From Flavobacterium lacus (GTDB taxonomy: Bacteria > Bacteroidota > Bacteroidia > Flavobacteriales > Flavobacteriaceae), in contig NZ_QLSV01000001.1 of NCBI RefSeq assembly GCF_003268815.1, positions 309,055 through 373,054 of the forward strand: a DNA stretch of 64,000 nucleotides. The letters are read 5' to 3'. This document shows positions 17,822-26,379 of this stretch, one piece after another. The position numbers were made by a program, and so were the translations under genes. Under the pieces are notes generated by a model that saw only the letters and a program-made list of their open reading frames with translations, made no database searches and was not told where the DNA came from. How positions within the stretch are numbered: position 1 is the first letter of the stretch; each line of letters opens with the position of its first letter.

Positions 17822-18970
17822 TTATTTCATTTTCTGGTATTCCGCCAACAAGGCTTGCCAAACTACCTTTTGTTCATAACGTTCCACGATCATGCTACGG
17901 GAATTGCTTTTCATTTGAAGTCGTAATGCCGCATTGTCTAAAATTAACTGCATGGCATCCAGAATTCGTTGCTCCGATTTGGGCGGAATAATAAGACCGT
18001 TCTTATTTTGAATAATAATTTCATTACACCCATTAATATCCGAAACAATCGAGGGCAATTCCATCGCACCCGCCTGCATCACCACATTCGGAAAACCCTC
18101 CCGATAACTCGGAAAAACCAAACAATCGGAAATAGCCAAATAAGGACGAACATCGTGTTGATACCCAACCGAGATAATACCCGAACAATGCTGAATGGCC
18201 TCCAATGTTTCAGGAGTTAGCGGATCCAAATCGCTCTCCAATGGCCCTACCAGCAAAAATTTAGCATGAGGATAAGTAATGCTGATTTTTTTAAAAGCAC
18301 GCACCGCTTCATTGATACCCTTATCGGAAACCAAACGACCCACAAAAACAAAGACAAAATCACTGTCAACAAGTTGCAAAGACTCGCGTAAAGCGACTTT
18401 TTGAGCAAAAGAAAAATGGGCTTTGGAAAAAAAGGTGGTATCGATGCCGTTTACATTGCCATTTGCGATAACATGTAAAGGCTTGCTTGTGATTTTATAA
18501 CGTAACAAATCATTTTTCACACCCAAACCTTCCGGATAGACCTGTGTGGCAAAAGCACACAAAACCCTATCCATCATAATCAAAAGTTGCTTCATTAGTC
18601 CGGTTTTCGAGGGAAAAATTAAGCCGGTGAAAGTGTGCACACGGTGCGGAACACCAGCAAAATAAGCCGCTACCATACTCAACAACCCTGCTTTCGGTGT
18701 CATCGAATGAACAATAAAGGGCTTTTCTTTTTTAAAAACCCGATATAATTGATACAATGATATTAAGTCTTTAAGTGGGGAAATTTGCCGTTGTATCGAA
18801 ACACCAATGGTTCGCACATTTTCTCGATTTCGCACATTTTCTAAGTGAGGATCTTCACCGGAAACGGCAATAACCTCATAAAACTTATTCAAAAAAGATA
18901 ATTGACCTTTGAGAAGTAAATCCAAAGACATAGCAATTGTAGAAATCCGTATGATTTTTGCTGACTTCAA
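17822..18970 (-). CDS. Glycosyltransferase family 4 (PglA-like position)
   Basis: A 382-residue GT-B retaining glycosyltransferase with the C-terminal 'VFVGRLVSDKGINEAVRAF' (near 205-225) and 'FPSYREGFPNVVMQAGAMELP' (EX7E-type, near 300-320) signatures. The N-terminal 'HSMTPKAGLLSMVAAYFAGV' acceptor-side helix is common in PglA-type enzymes, which add the second sugar to the PglC product. The start is probably TTG at 18970, because an in-frame stop codon immediately precedes it and the next ATG would remove the first beta strand. It sits 72 bp upstream of the PglC-like gene. Confidence 0.9.
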   Translation of the reverse strand: MKSAKIIRISTIAMSLDLLLKGQLSFLNKFYEVIAVSGEDPHLENVRNRENVRTIGVSIQRQISPLKDLISLYQLYRVFKKEKPFIVHSMTPKAGLLSMVAAYFAGVPHRVHTFTGLIFPSKTGLMKQLLIMMDRVLCAFATQVYPEGLGVKNDLLRYKITSKPLHVIANGNVNGIDTTFFSKAHFSFAQKVALRESLQLVDSDFVFVFVGRLVSDKGINEAVRAFKKISITYPHAKFLLVGPLESDLDPLTPETLEAIQHCSGIISVGYQHDVRPYLAISDCLVFPSYREGFPNVVMQAGAMELPSIVSDINGCNEIIIQNKNGLIIPPKSEQRILDAMQLILDNAALRLQMKSNSRSMIVERYEQKVVWQALLAEYQKMK

Positions 18971-18985
18971 TTATTTATAGTTAAA

Positions 18986-19984
18986 TTAAATATACCTTTC
19001 TTTAAGATAGTATAACTTGGATACAATAGCAGATGTCAACGGTATACCAAGTAGTTGACAAAAAAATCGTAAGACCTTTAAATTAACTGTTCTACTATAC
19101 TTTGTAACGACAAAACAATTTTTAAGACGCTGTTTTAATTTAATTTTATCGTCGGCAGAAATGGCAGAATAAAGTACGAGTATGGTAAAATAATAGTAGG
19201 CAAGATTGTGCAATAGAAAAGAATTTACAGGTTTATTTTCTATCTCTAATTTAGGAAGCCAATCTTCAATAATCAACAAGATACTGTTGATCCCTTTTAC
19301 CCCTGCATTGCCGGTAACAGAATTCACTTGGTTCTTTCTGTAAACATAATATAAATCATTCACAGCATCGATCGAAGAAACACAACCAAATATTTTGGTG
19401 TTCCAATCGATATCCTCAGCAATTATTTTTGTTCTAAAAAATATTCCATTTTCTTTAATGAGCTTTGCTTTGGTAGTGTAAACCCAAGCGGAACCAGGAA
19501 ATAATTTTTTTTGAATTAAATACTCAAATGTTTGAATTAAACTAAATGATTTAATAATGGTCAAATCATAATTACCCCTGGAAATTGAATAGTTATTGGA
19601 AGAAACATTATAATTTTTACCCCCGTATAAAACAACATCGGCATTATGTTTCTGAATCGTTTGGCTTAATTCATAAAACAAATCATCACTATCTAAAAAA
19701 TCATCACTATCTACAAAAATAAGATAATCGCCGGTTGCATGATGAATACCATTATTTCGGGCAGAGGAAGCTCCTCCATTCTCTTGGTTAATCAGTTTTA
19801 TGCGATCGTCATTTTTTTGATAGGCAAGGCAAATAGCTGCAGAAGAATCGCTGGAACCATCATTAATCAGCAATAACTCAAAATTAGTAAAAGTTTGCTT
19901 TAAAATTGAATCAATACACTGATGTAAAAACGTCTCAACATTATAAACCGGAACGATAACACTAAAGATTTTTCTTTGCTCCAT
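18986..19984 (-). CDS. Glycosyltransferase family 2
   Basis: A 332-residue GT-A transferase. The N-terminus has 'FSVIVPVYNVETFLHQCIDSI', then 'LLINDGSSDSS' and the metal-binding 'YLIFVDSDDFLDS' (near 95-105). The C-terminal third is helical with hydrophobic stretches and without known motifs. It probably adds a sugar to the lipid-linked repeat unit; the donor cannot be told. Its 5' end overlaps the previous gene by 23 bp. From here to about 24 kb the DNA is noticeably more AT-rich than the flanking pgl-like block, as is usual for strain-variable glycan genes. Confidence 0.9.
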   Translation of the reverse strand: MEQRKIFSVIVPVYNVETFLHQCIDSILKQTFTNFELLLINDGSSDSSAAICLAYQKNDDRIKLINQENGGASSARNNGIHHATGDYLIFVDSDDFLDSDDLFYELSQTIQKHNADVVLYGGKNYNVSSNNYSISRGNYDLTIIKSFSLIQTFEYLIQKKLFPGSAWVYTTKAKLIKENGIFFRTKIIAEDIDWNTKIFGCVSSIDAVNDLYYVYRKNQVNSVTGNAGVKGINSILLIIEDWLPKLEIENKPVNSFLLHNLAYYYFTILVLYSAISADDKIKLKQRLKNCFVVTKYSRTVNLKVLRFFCQLLGIPLTSAIVSKLYYLKERYI

Positions 19985-20939
19985 AAAAATAATCTTTATA
20001 TTTTAATTTATATTTAAAACTGTTCCATTTCACTTTAAAAAATTGTCTATTGAACCACTTTTTTCTGTAAAAGGTAGTAAAATTTTGAAGCGTTATCACC
20101 TCTTCTAACAATAAAAACTCATCAAAACTAATTAATATTTTATCTACATTGAAATCAGTGAAGTTACACTTCATCTGCCGCTTTTGCAGGTGAATATACA
20201 AGAATTCCTCTTTAATTAATTTACCTTTTTCAATATAGTACCTGTAAACACAACCGTTTTCCCATGTAAAAAGTTGCTCTTTGATTAAGTCAGTAGTGTA
20301 TGTATTTGCAGTATAATTATAATTACTTAAAATCATGTTGGTGTGATAAGGGTCAATATCAGCAGCGTAACTAGTTTGAAAAACCGGAAGAGAATGACTA
20401 TCAAAAATAGAATTTATACTATTATTCTGCTTTTCATCAAATGCAAAACCTTTCGGGTGGGTAAAAACTGTTTTAAATCGTTCAGCACCGTTTAAAGGCG
20501 ACATAAAAAGTTTATTGATTTCTTGTGTGTTTTTATACAACGTTAAATGACCAAATGTAAAAATTTTGTCATATTTTGATAAAATATCCCAATTTAAAAA
20601 ATTATTAAAATTACCCCATAATATATCAGGATCACAGTGCCCCCAATAATCATAGTTAGTTAAATATTCTTCAAAAACGTAACCAAACGACGGCCTAAAG
20701 TCACATAACTTAAAAGGACTCTCTAAGAAGATTTTAAACTCAAATTTTGACTGAAACAGTAGTTGAATTTCATCAAATTTTTTATATACAACCGTTACAT
20801 TATCCGGAAAGTCGTACTCTGTTTTGTCATCTGTAAAAAATAACCAATCGACAGCATCATTAAGTCTAATCGTCTCTAAATAAAGTCTGAAATAATTGGG
20901 AAATTTACCAAAATAAGGAAGAATTAATACTGTTCTCAT
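19962..20939 (-). CDS. DUF6625-like putative glycosyltransferase
   Basis: A 325-residue protein of a family found in polysaccharide clusters (DUF6625 by my recollection). It starts 'MRTVLILPYFGKFPNYF', followed by 'DWLFFTDDKTEYDFPDNV' (near 35-52), 'FKLCDFRPSFGYVFEEYL' and 'YDYWGHCDPDILWGNFNNF' (near 130). The aspartates in HCDPDILWG resemble the metal-binding DxD of GT-A transferases. I infer a sugar transferase role from this and from its position between two GT2 genes. It overlaps the next GT2 gene by 23 bp and follows the previous gene without a gap. Confidence 0.8.
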   Translation of the reverse strand: MRTVLILPYFGKFPNYFRLYLETIRLNDAVDWLFFTDDKTEYDFPDNVTVVYKKFDEIQLLFQSKFEFKIFLESPFKLCDFRPSFGYVFEEYLTNYDYWGHCDPDILWGNFNNFLNWDILSKYDKIFTFGHLTLYKNTQEINKLFMSPLNGAERFKTVFTHPKGFAFDEKQNNSINSIFDSHSLPVFQTSYAADIDPYHTNMILSNYNYTANTYTTDLIKEQLFTWENGCVYRYYIEKGKLIKEEFLYIHLQKRQMKCNFTDFNVDKILISFDEFLLLEEVITLQNFTTFYRKKWFNRQFFKVKWNSFKYKLKYKDYFYGAKKNL

Positions 20940-21869
20940 TTATCGTTTATGTTTCTTATTTTGATAATTTTGATACATCGTTAAAAGATATAAACAGAAA
21001 CCAAAGGGAATGGCTAGAGTTATCAATCCTTTTTTGGCTGCTCCTCTCCAAAAATTATAATGCCCTAAAATTAAACAGGAATTGATATAGTGAATAGCCT
21101 GTGTAAATCGAATCTCAAAACTGGGAGCCATGTTCATCATCAATAGACGCAAATGTTGAAAACCACGCGGATTTTTTAAATATTGGCTGGTCATATTCAA
21201 ACTAGAACCATCAGCTAAATATTCAACAATACAAACAGGTTCATTAAGAATCAAAATCGTGTAATCACGCTCAATAAAATATTGTTTGTAATACAGAGAA
21301 TAATATTTTTCACCTTCAAATACTGGAATTGGGGGATATTTTTTTAATATTTTGGTAACTGAAATAAACTTTTTATCTCCGGTAATTTTAACTTTCTTCT
21401 CATTGTTCTCCCCGTAAAATATATATTTACATCCCCAACCCTGAAATGATTTTAAATCATCAGGAAACTTTTCTCCGATAATGTTCCCTTTTTTATCCTC
21501 ATCAAGAGCATAAATACCGCCACATTGATCGCTTTTATTTTGTTCCCAAAAAGAAAGTATTTTTTCAATTGCATCATGAGTCATCATGTCGTCAGAATCG
21601 ATACACACACTTAACTCTGTATGGAGGTGCTCATAGGCAAGATTATGTGCAGTGTGCATTCCACCATTCTCCTTATAAAAATAGTGAATTTCAATTTGAT
21701 TTTCGTCTTTCCAACGTTGAACCAATTCATCGGTAGCATCTGAAGAACCGTCATCAATAATTAGCCATAAAAAGTCTTTATTCGTCTGATGTAATAAACT
21801 TTCATACAAATCACCAAGACAAAATGCCCGATTAAATGTGGGTGTGAATACTGTTATTGTTTTTTCCAT
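20940..21869 (-). CDS. Glycosyltransferase family 2
   Basis: A 309-residue GT-A enzyme with 'ITVFTPTFNRAFCLGDLYESL', 'WLIIDDGSSDATDEL' and the DxD 'LSVCIDSDDMMTHDA' (near 88-102). A C-terminal hydrophobic segment (LITLAIPFGFCLYLLT) suggests membrane association. It lies directly between the EpsG-like polymerase gene and the DUF6625-like gene with no spacers. Donor and linkage are not predictable from the sequence. Confidence 0.9.
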   Translation of the reverse strand: MEKTITVFTPTFNRAFCLGDLYESLLHQTNKDFLWLIIDDGSSDATDELVQRWKDENQIEIHYFYKENGGMHTAHNLAYEHLHTELSVCIDSDDMMTHDAIEKILSFWEQNKSDQCGGIYALDEDKKGNIIGEKFPDDLKSFQGWGCKYIFYGENNEKKVKITGDKKFISVTKILKKYPPIPVFEGEKYYSLYYKQYFIERDYTILILNEPVCIVEYLADGSSLNMTSQYLKNPRGFQHLRLLMMNMAPSFEIRFTQAIHYINSCLILGHYNFWRGAAKKGLITLAIPFGFCLYLLTMYQNYQNKKHKR

Positions 21870-22967
21870 TTATTTTGCTAAAATGACATTTAATAAATAG
21901 GTGAATCCAAAATAGAGTATAATTATAATTCCTATCTTTCGATGTTGATTTTCATAAAATTTATTTTTGAGAAGCGGATAAATAATGACAAGTCCAAGTA
22001 AAAACCATGATAAATAGGAAAACCTATTGCTGTAGGAGGCACGTATTACTAATATCCAAAACCCATTGGCAACAATATAAATGTTGCAAATTAAACTATA
22101 TGTTTTGTCGTTAAATTTCTTTTTTATGATAAAAAACCAAGCCGCAAAAATTCCGGTTGCACTGTAGAGTAAAAAATCCCATCTGAAACCTATTTTTAAA
22201 GTCACACCCTCACTTGCCTGGTCAACCCCTCCTATATAAAGACTTAATTTATCATCATTAAATCCGGCAGATAAAAATAAATTTTCCCAAAAACCACCCA
22301 TTGCCAAGGATAGAGGTATCGTTAAAAACCAAAAATACAAATATACTTTTGTATTTGAATATTTTGAAACCAAAAAATAAACAAGGATCGGTATAATCAA
22401 TGACTTGTGTATAAAAATAATCAAAAGAAAGAGCATGTATTTTGATATCCATTTATCTTTTGAAATTGCCAAAATAAACAAAGAAGAGGCAATTCCGTTT
22501 CTAATTCCGTTAACACCATACCCCCAAAAAGAAAAAGAAATAGCAAGCATTAAAAAAGCATAGAACCAATAATCATTAAATATTTTTTTTGCACCAAAAT
22601 ATAATGGTAATAGATACAACAACGCACAAGTAAAAAAGAACAAAGGAGCGGTCAAGTTTTTTGCGAAAAAATATTTAAAAACCTCAAAAACAAAATCTTT
22701 GCTAGTATCAAATGGATAACCATTTTGATATTCTAAAAATTCATTGTAGTAATTTAACATATCGCCGAAACGATAATTAATTGGCCTCAGACCAATATAT
22801 AAAATCAAAAAAAACAGAAATAAAATACCAAAGACATTTTTACCTTTTAGATTCGCTACATCTTGAACTTCTAACTTAAAAGATTGCATAAAAATAACTA
22901 CAACAATCAATAGTAATACATTGTAGTAAATAAGTTCATAATAGTCAATGGGTATAAGCGTATTCAA
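21870..22967 (-). CDS. EpsG-family polysaccharide polymerase (Wzy-like)
   Basis: A 365-residue membrane protein with about ten hydrophobic segments and the EpsG-type motif 'YIGLRPINYRFGDMLNYYNEF' (near 55-75), the usual 'GLR....GxD..NY' region. EpsG proteins polymerise lipid-linked repeat units at the periplasmic side. It is the only Wzy-like candidate I see in the cluster. The start is probably TTG at 22967, since the frame opens directly after the preceding gene's stop codon and no ATG is nearby. The strong hydrophobicity and AT-richness make the outer loops hard to align by eye. Confidence 0.85.
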   Translation of the reverse strand: MNTLIPIDYYELIYYNVLLLIVVVIFMQSFKLEVQDVANLKGKNVFGILFLFFLILYIGLRPINYRFGDMLNYYNEFLEYQNGYPFDTSKDFVFEVFKYFFAKNLTAPLFFFTCALLYLLPLYFGAKKIFNDYWFYAFLMLAISFSFWGYGVNGIRNGIASSLFILAISKDKWISKYMLFLLIIFIHKSLIIPILVYFLVSKYSNTKVYLYFWFLTIPLSLAMGGFWENLFLSAGFNDDKLSLYIGGVDQASEGVTLKIGFRWDFLLYSATGIFAAWFFIIKKKFNDKTYSLICNIYIVANGFWILVIRASYSNRFSYLSWFLLGLVIIYPLLKNKFYENQHRKIGIIIILYFGFTYLLNVILAK

Positions 22968-22970
22968 AAT

Positions 22971-23882
22971 TTAAAGTGATTTTTTTATTGAATCGCATAA
23001 TGCTTTTGTAAAACTAACTCCTCCAAATTTATCAATATGGTTTCCGTCATAGGTTTGGTAAATATTATTTTTTGAAAAATCAATAAAACTAACATTTCTT
23101 TTTGTTGAAAGAGCTTTAATATCGTCATCAAAACCAACCCAAAAATTTTGCTCAATATCCAACAATTCCTGATCAATTGGCATTCGGACAAGTACAACTT
23201 TTCCGTGATTTTGTAAAAAAACAATCATTTTTTCAAACTCTTCCATCCTAAAAGAACATTTTTTCCAGCGATTAGCAAAACCATTGTAGATATCTATTTG
23301 ATTTTTTTTCCATTTATTCAAGGTTAAAGTATCCTTAGGTAAATTCTTTTCTTCCAACCAACCATCTTTATGGAGTTCAGAATTTTTTTTGATGATTGCT
23401 TTGAAATGGAAATAGTGAAAATTCTTGAACAAATATTCGAAATTAGGATTCATAGTAACAAATCTCATGTTATGAGGTGGTGTATTTTCCTCTGCAAATA
23501 TATTCCGATCGAAATTATCCGCTTCTCTCTGAGCAAAAAGCCACGGGTGAACACTTAAAATAAATAATCCATTTTTTGTTGTACTCAGCAGTTTGTTTTT
23601 CACACTTTGTGTGTAGGGTGGTCCGTAGGCAGCTTGCGTGATTGTAAAACTATAATTAAACATGGGCAAATCAAATTCATTATCTACAAAATACTCATTA
23701 ATTACTCGCGGCTGTATGCCCTGCATACTTCTCGAATCACCTAAAATAAAAGACGATTGCTTAGGAGTTGTAAACTTAAGATAAAAATAATCAACATTAC
23801 CACCGTACCCTATCAATATAAAAGAGATAGCAGCAGTTAATAAAGCCGAAAACAAAACTATTTTAAATAAAAAATTTTTCAT
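22971..23882 (-). CDS. Membrane-anchored SGNH-like protein (putative polysaccharide acyl esterase/transferase)
   Basis: A 303-residue protein with one N-terminal TM (residues 5-27) and an extracytoplasmic domain. A GDS-type block 'SSFILGDSRSMQGIQPRVI' (near 42-60) and a C-terminal DxxH-like block 'YDGNHIDKFGGVSF' (near 280) give the Ser and Asp/His expected of SGNH hydrolases such as AlgX/AlgJ or DltD-like proteins. It probably handles O-acyl groups on the glycan, together with the MBOAT protein 8 kb upstream. Two similar proteins lie at 29835 and 30795. The separation of this copy from the MBOAT gene is unusual. Confidence 0.7.
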   Translation of the reverse strand: MKNFLFKIVLFSALLTAAISFILIGYGGNVDYFYLKFTTPKQSSFILGDSRSMQGIQPRVINEYFVDNEFDLPMFNYSFTITQAAYGPPYTQSVKNKLLSTTKNGLFILSVHPWLFAQREADNFDRNIFAEENTPPHNMRFVTMNPNFEYLFKNFHYFHFKAIIKKNSELHKDGWLEEKNLPKDTLTLNKWKKNQIDIYNGFANRWKKCSFRMEEFEKMIVFLQNHGKVVLVRMPIDQELLDIEQNFWVGFDDDIKALSTKRNVSFIDFSKNNIYQTYDGNHIDKFGGVSFTKALCDSIKKSL

Positions 23883-24058
23883 TAAAATTGAAAATAAATA
23901 TAAAAACCTGAAATACCGTTCATTTGCAAATTAATTGATAAAATACTCCATAAAGTCGATAAAATAAGTAACATCAAAATGGCTGCAGAATTTAAATGGC
24001 TAAAAAAATTATCACCCACAAATTAACAAAATATAAATTAATAAAAACCATTTACATC

Positions 24059-25270
24059 CTACAATGGTTTTAAATAGCTGCTTGCTATGCGATCTAAATC
24101 AAATTTAGAAAGTAATTGCTCTTGATTAGTAATTAAATTTTCTTTAAATGTTGAGTCTTGTAAAACAAGAGATAAAGCTTTTGCAAATAATTTTTCTTCG
24201 TGTGTAAAATCATTATTGTGAGGTATCGCTAAACTTCCTTTAAAAAAATTGGGGGTTACAACCCCACTTTCTGTGATAATTAAATCGCTTGAAGTAGCTT
24301 GTTGATGAATACTCATTAATTCCATAATTCCATCTGTACAATTTGACGAAACGATGGGAGTTTCTGTTGCAATTGCCTCAACAATAACATTCGGTGTTCC
24401 TTCATAATAGGAACTCAATGCCAAAACAGTAGCCGATTTTAAATAGTGATAGGGATTAGATTTTCTTCCCAGAAAAACAACTGACTCGGTCAAATCGAGG
24501 GTTGCAACTAATTGAGTTAAATAGCTTGTTACATTTTCATCTCCATCTCCAATCAAAACTAATTTTAAATTCTTTTCCTCTCCTACAACTAAGCTGAAAG
24601 ATTTAATCAAATGCCAAGGTGCTTTTTGACAAGATAATCTCCCCAAAAACAAAACAACTTTATTATTTTGAAATAGCTTCATTTCATCTTCTAAATCAAT
24701 TTCAATCATCGACAACCGATTGATCTCTTGAACATCATGAGGATTATAAATAACCGTTAGATTACGAGAAAACGCATACCCACAATTCTGAATCAAATCT
24801 TTTTTTATTGCCTCGCTTATACAAACCACTTTATCAAAGAAGTAGTAACTTGTCTTAAAGGCTAATTTAAAAACAGTTGCTAAAAAATTTTTATTTACAA
24901 ACTCAACACTCTTTAAGGCATGAATACTGGCAATTTTATATTCTTTGGTAAAACTCAATGAACTAAAAACATTAGCCATATCGCCAAAAGAGATAGAGTG
25001 TGTTATGTCATATTTTTTTACAACCTTTCTAATTACAAAAGGAATTTTTACATAAAATAATAAGCGACTAATAAAAGACATCTGATTAAAATCAACTTTA
25101 GACAAAGCGATTTCGTCCTCGTTAAAAGTAATAATATCAGAAGGAAGTTGTATAATCTTGATTGCTTTTACTTCAAACCCCTGTTCCTTGTATTTAGAAT
25201 AAAAATTAAGTGCCAAACGTTCCATGCCGCCTACACTACCGTAGGGCATAATCAATAAAATCTTTTTCAT
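24059..25270 (-). CDS. Glycosyltransferase family 4
   Basis: A 403-residue GT-B transferase. It has an N-terminal 'ILLIMPYGSVGGMERLALNFY', 'VVLFLGRLSCQKAPWHLIKSF' (near 210-230) and the C-terminal nucleotide-binding segment 'LALSSYYEGTPNVIVEAIATETP' split over residues 290-312. It overlaps the following GT4 start by 4 bp (ATGA), so the two are coupled. A 176-bp AT-rich spacer separates it from the SGNH-like gene downstream, one of the longest gaps in the cluster. Confidence 0.92.
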   Translation of the reverse strand: MKKILLIMPYGSVGGMERLALNFYSKYKEQGFEVKAIKIIQLPSDIITFNEDEIALSKVDFNQMSFISRLLFYVKIPFVIRKVVKKYDITHSISFGDMANVFSSLSFTKEYKIASIHALKSVEFVNKNFLATVFKLAFKTSYYFFDKVVCISEAIKKDLIQNCGYAFSRNLTVIYNPHDVQEINRLSMIEIDLEDEMKLFQNNKVVLFLGRLSCQKAPWHLIKSFSLVVGEEKNLKLVLIGDGDENVTSYLTQLVATLDLTESVVFLGRKSNPYHYLKSATVLALSSYYEGTPNVIVEAIATETPIVSSNCTDGIMELMSIHQQATSSDLIITESGVVTPNFFKGSLAIPHNNDFTHEEKLFAKALSLVLQDSTFKENLITNQEQLLSKFDLDRIASSYLKPL

Positions 25271-26379
25271 ACTGACAATTCTTTAAATAAGGTATCCCAC
25301 TGAACTAGAATATGTTGAGGTAAATAGCGTTTAACATTATTTTTTGCCTTATTTCCCATCCTAACACGCAGATCATTGTCTTTAATTAAGTCTAAAATGC
25401 GTAAAGCAAAAGTACTTTCATCACCATTCTCAACTAAAAACCCATCCTCACCATCTGCAATAATACTATTGGGTCCACACGGGCAATCATAGGAAACACA
25501 AGGCACACCACATGCCATCGCTTCGATAAGAACCATCCCAAAGCCTTCAAAACGAGACGAAAATACAAAAATGGAAGATTCTAGAAATTTATTCTCAATA
25601 TGTTGAACCGGCTCATAAAAAGAGACCGAATTTTCTATTTTTAAACGTTTACATTGATTGACCAAATCACCGGAAGCTTCAAAACTCCCGTAAATGCTTA
25701 AAGTCCAATCGGGAAATTGATCAACAACCATTCTCCACGAATTCAACAAACGGTCATATCCTTTTTGATACCCCTGCTTCCCAACTGCTATTACATTTTT
25801 ATTGACTAATGTCGACGATTGTTCAGGATAAAACGACAATGGATTTGAAATGACAACGACATTCTTACCGTTCCATTCTTTTAAATTATCCTCAGTTAAA
25901 ACAACAAATCGATCAAACGTTTTAGCCAATTGATTCATTACAAAAAACTTAAAACCAATTTTAACCCTGGTGAAAAAAGAAGGCACCTCTCCCAGTTCAA
26001 TTATTTTAGAGACATGACGCTCATATAACATTGAACATGGTTTTCGGAGAAGAATAGGAAGAAAAAATCCTTTTAAACCATCATCACACACTAGAATAAT
26101 GTCGGGTTGAATTTGCTTGACGGCTGTTTTTATCCCACCAAGATAACTTTTGATATACCGAAATGGATTCCCACTTACGGAAACATCATGATAGATGATA
26201 TTCGTACTAAATTCGTAGAAAGGAACTGCTCCATTATTATTTAAGGTTAAAATATGTACTTCATACCCCAATTCATCAGCGAGGTAAGATGCCTTGACCG
26301 ACAAAACCCGTTCAAGCCCTGCAGGACCTTTAATACCATTGGTAATGTAAAGCAGTTTAATTTTTGGATTTTGGTGCAT
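25267..26379 (-). CDS. Glycosyltransferase family 4
   Basis: A 370-residue GT-B transferase with 'LLYITNGIKGPAGLERVLSV' at the N-terminus, a donor-site 'VIAVGKQGYQKGYDRLLNSW' (near 198-217) and 'FVFSSRFEGFGMVLIEAMAC' (near 275-295), which carries the EX7E glutamates. GalNAc- and Glc-transferases of capsule clusters share this C-terminal block, but the donor cannot be assigned. It shares one base with the Wzx gene upstream and four with the GT4 gene downstream, so it is part of a tightly packed transcript. Confidence 0.92.
   Translation of the reverse strand: MHQNPKIKLLYITNGIKGPAGLERVLSVKASYLADELGYEVHILTLNNNGAVPFYEFSTNIIYHDVSVSGNPFRYIKSYLGGIKTAVKQIQPDIILVCDDGLKGFFLPILLRKPCSMLYERHVSKIIELGEVPSFFTRVKIGFKFFVMNQLAKTFDRFVVLTEDNLKEWNGKNVVVISNPLSFYPEQSSTLVNKNVIAVGKQGYQKGYDRLLNSWRMVVDQFPDWTLSIYGSFEASGDLVNQCKRLKIENSVSFYEPVQHIENKFLESSIFVFSSRFEGFGMVLIEAMACGVPCVSYDCPCGPNSIIADGEDGFLVENGDESTFALRILDLIKDNDLRVRMGNKAKNNVKRYLPQHILVQWDTLFKELSV

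Noticed and set aside
15405..18970. Pgl-like block considered as an N-glycosylation locus
   Set aside because: No PglB-type oligosaccharyltransferase or PglK transporter is present; the genes can equally prime a capsule or O-antigen.
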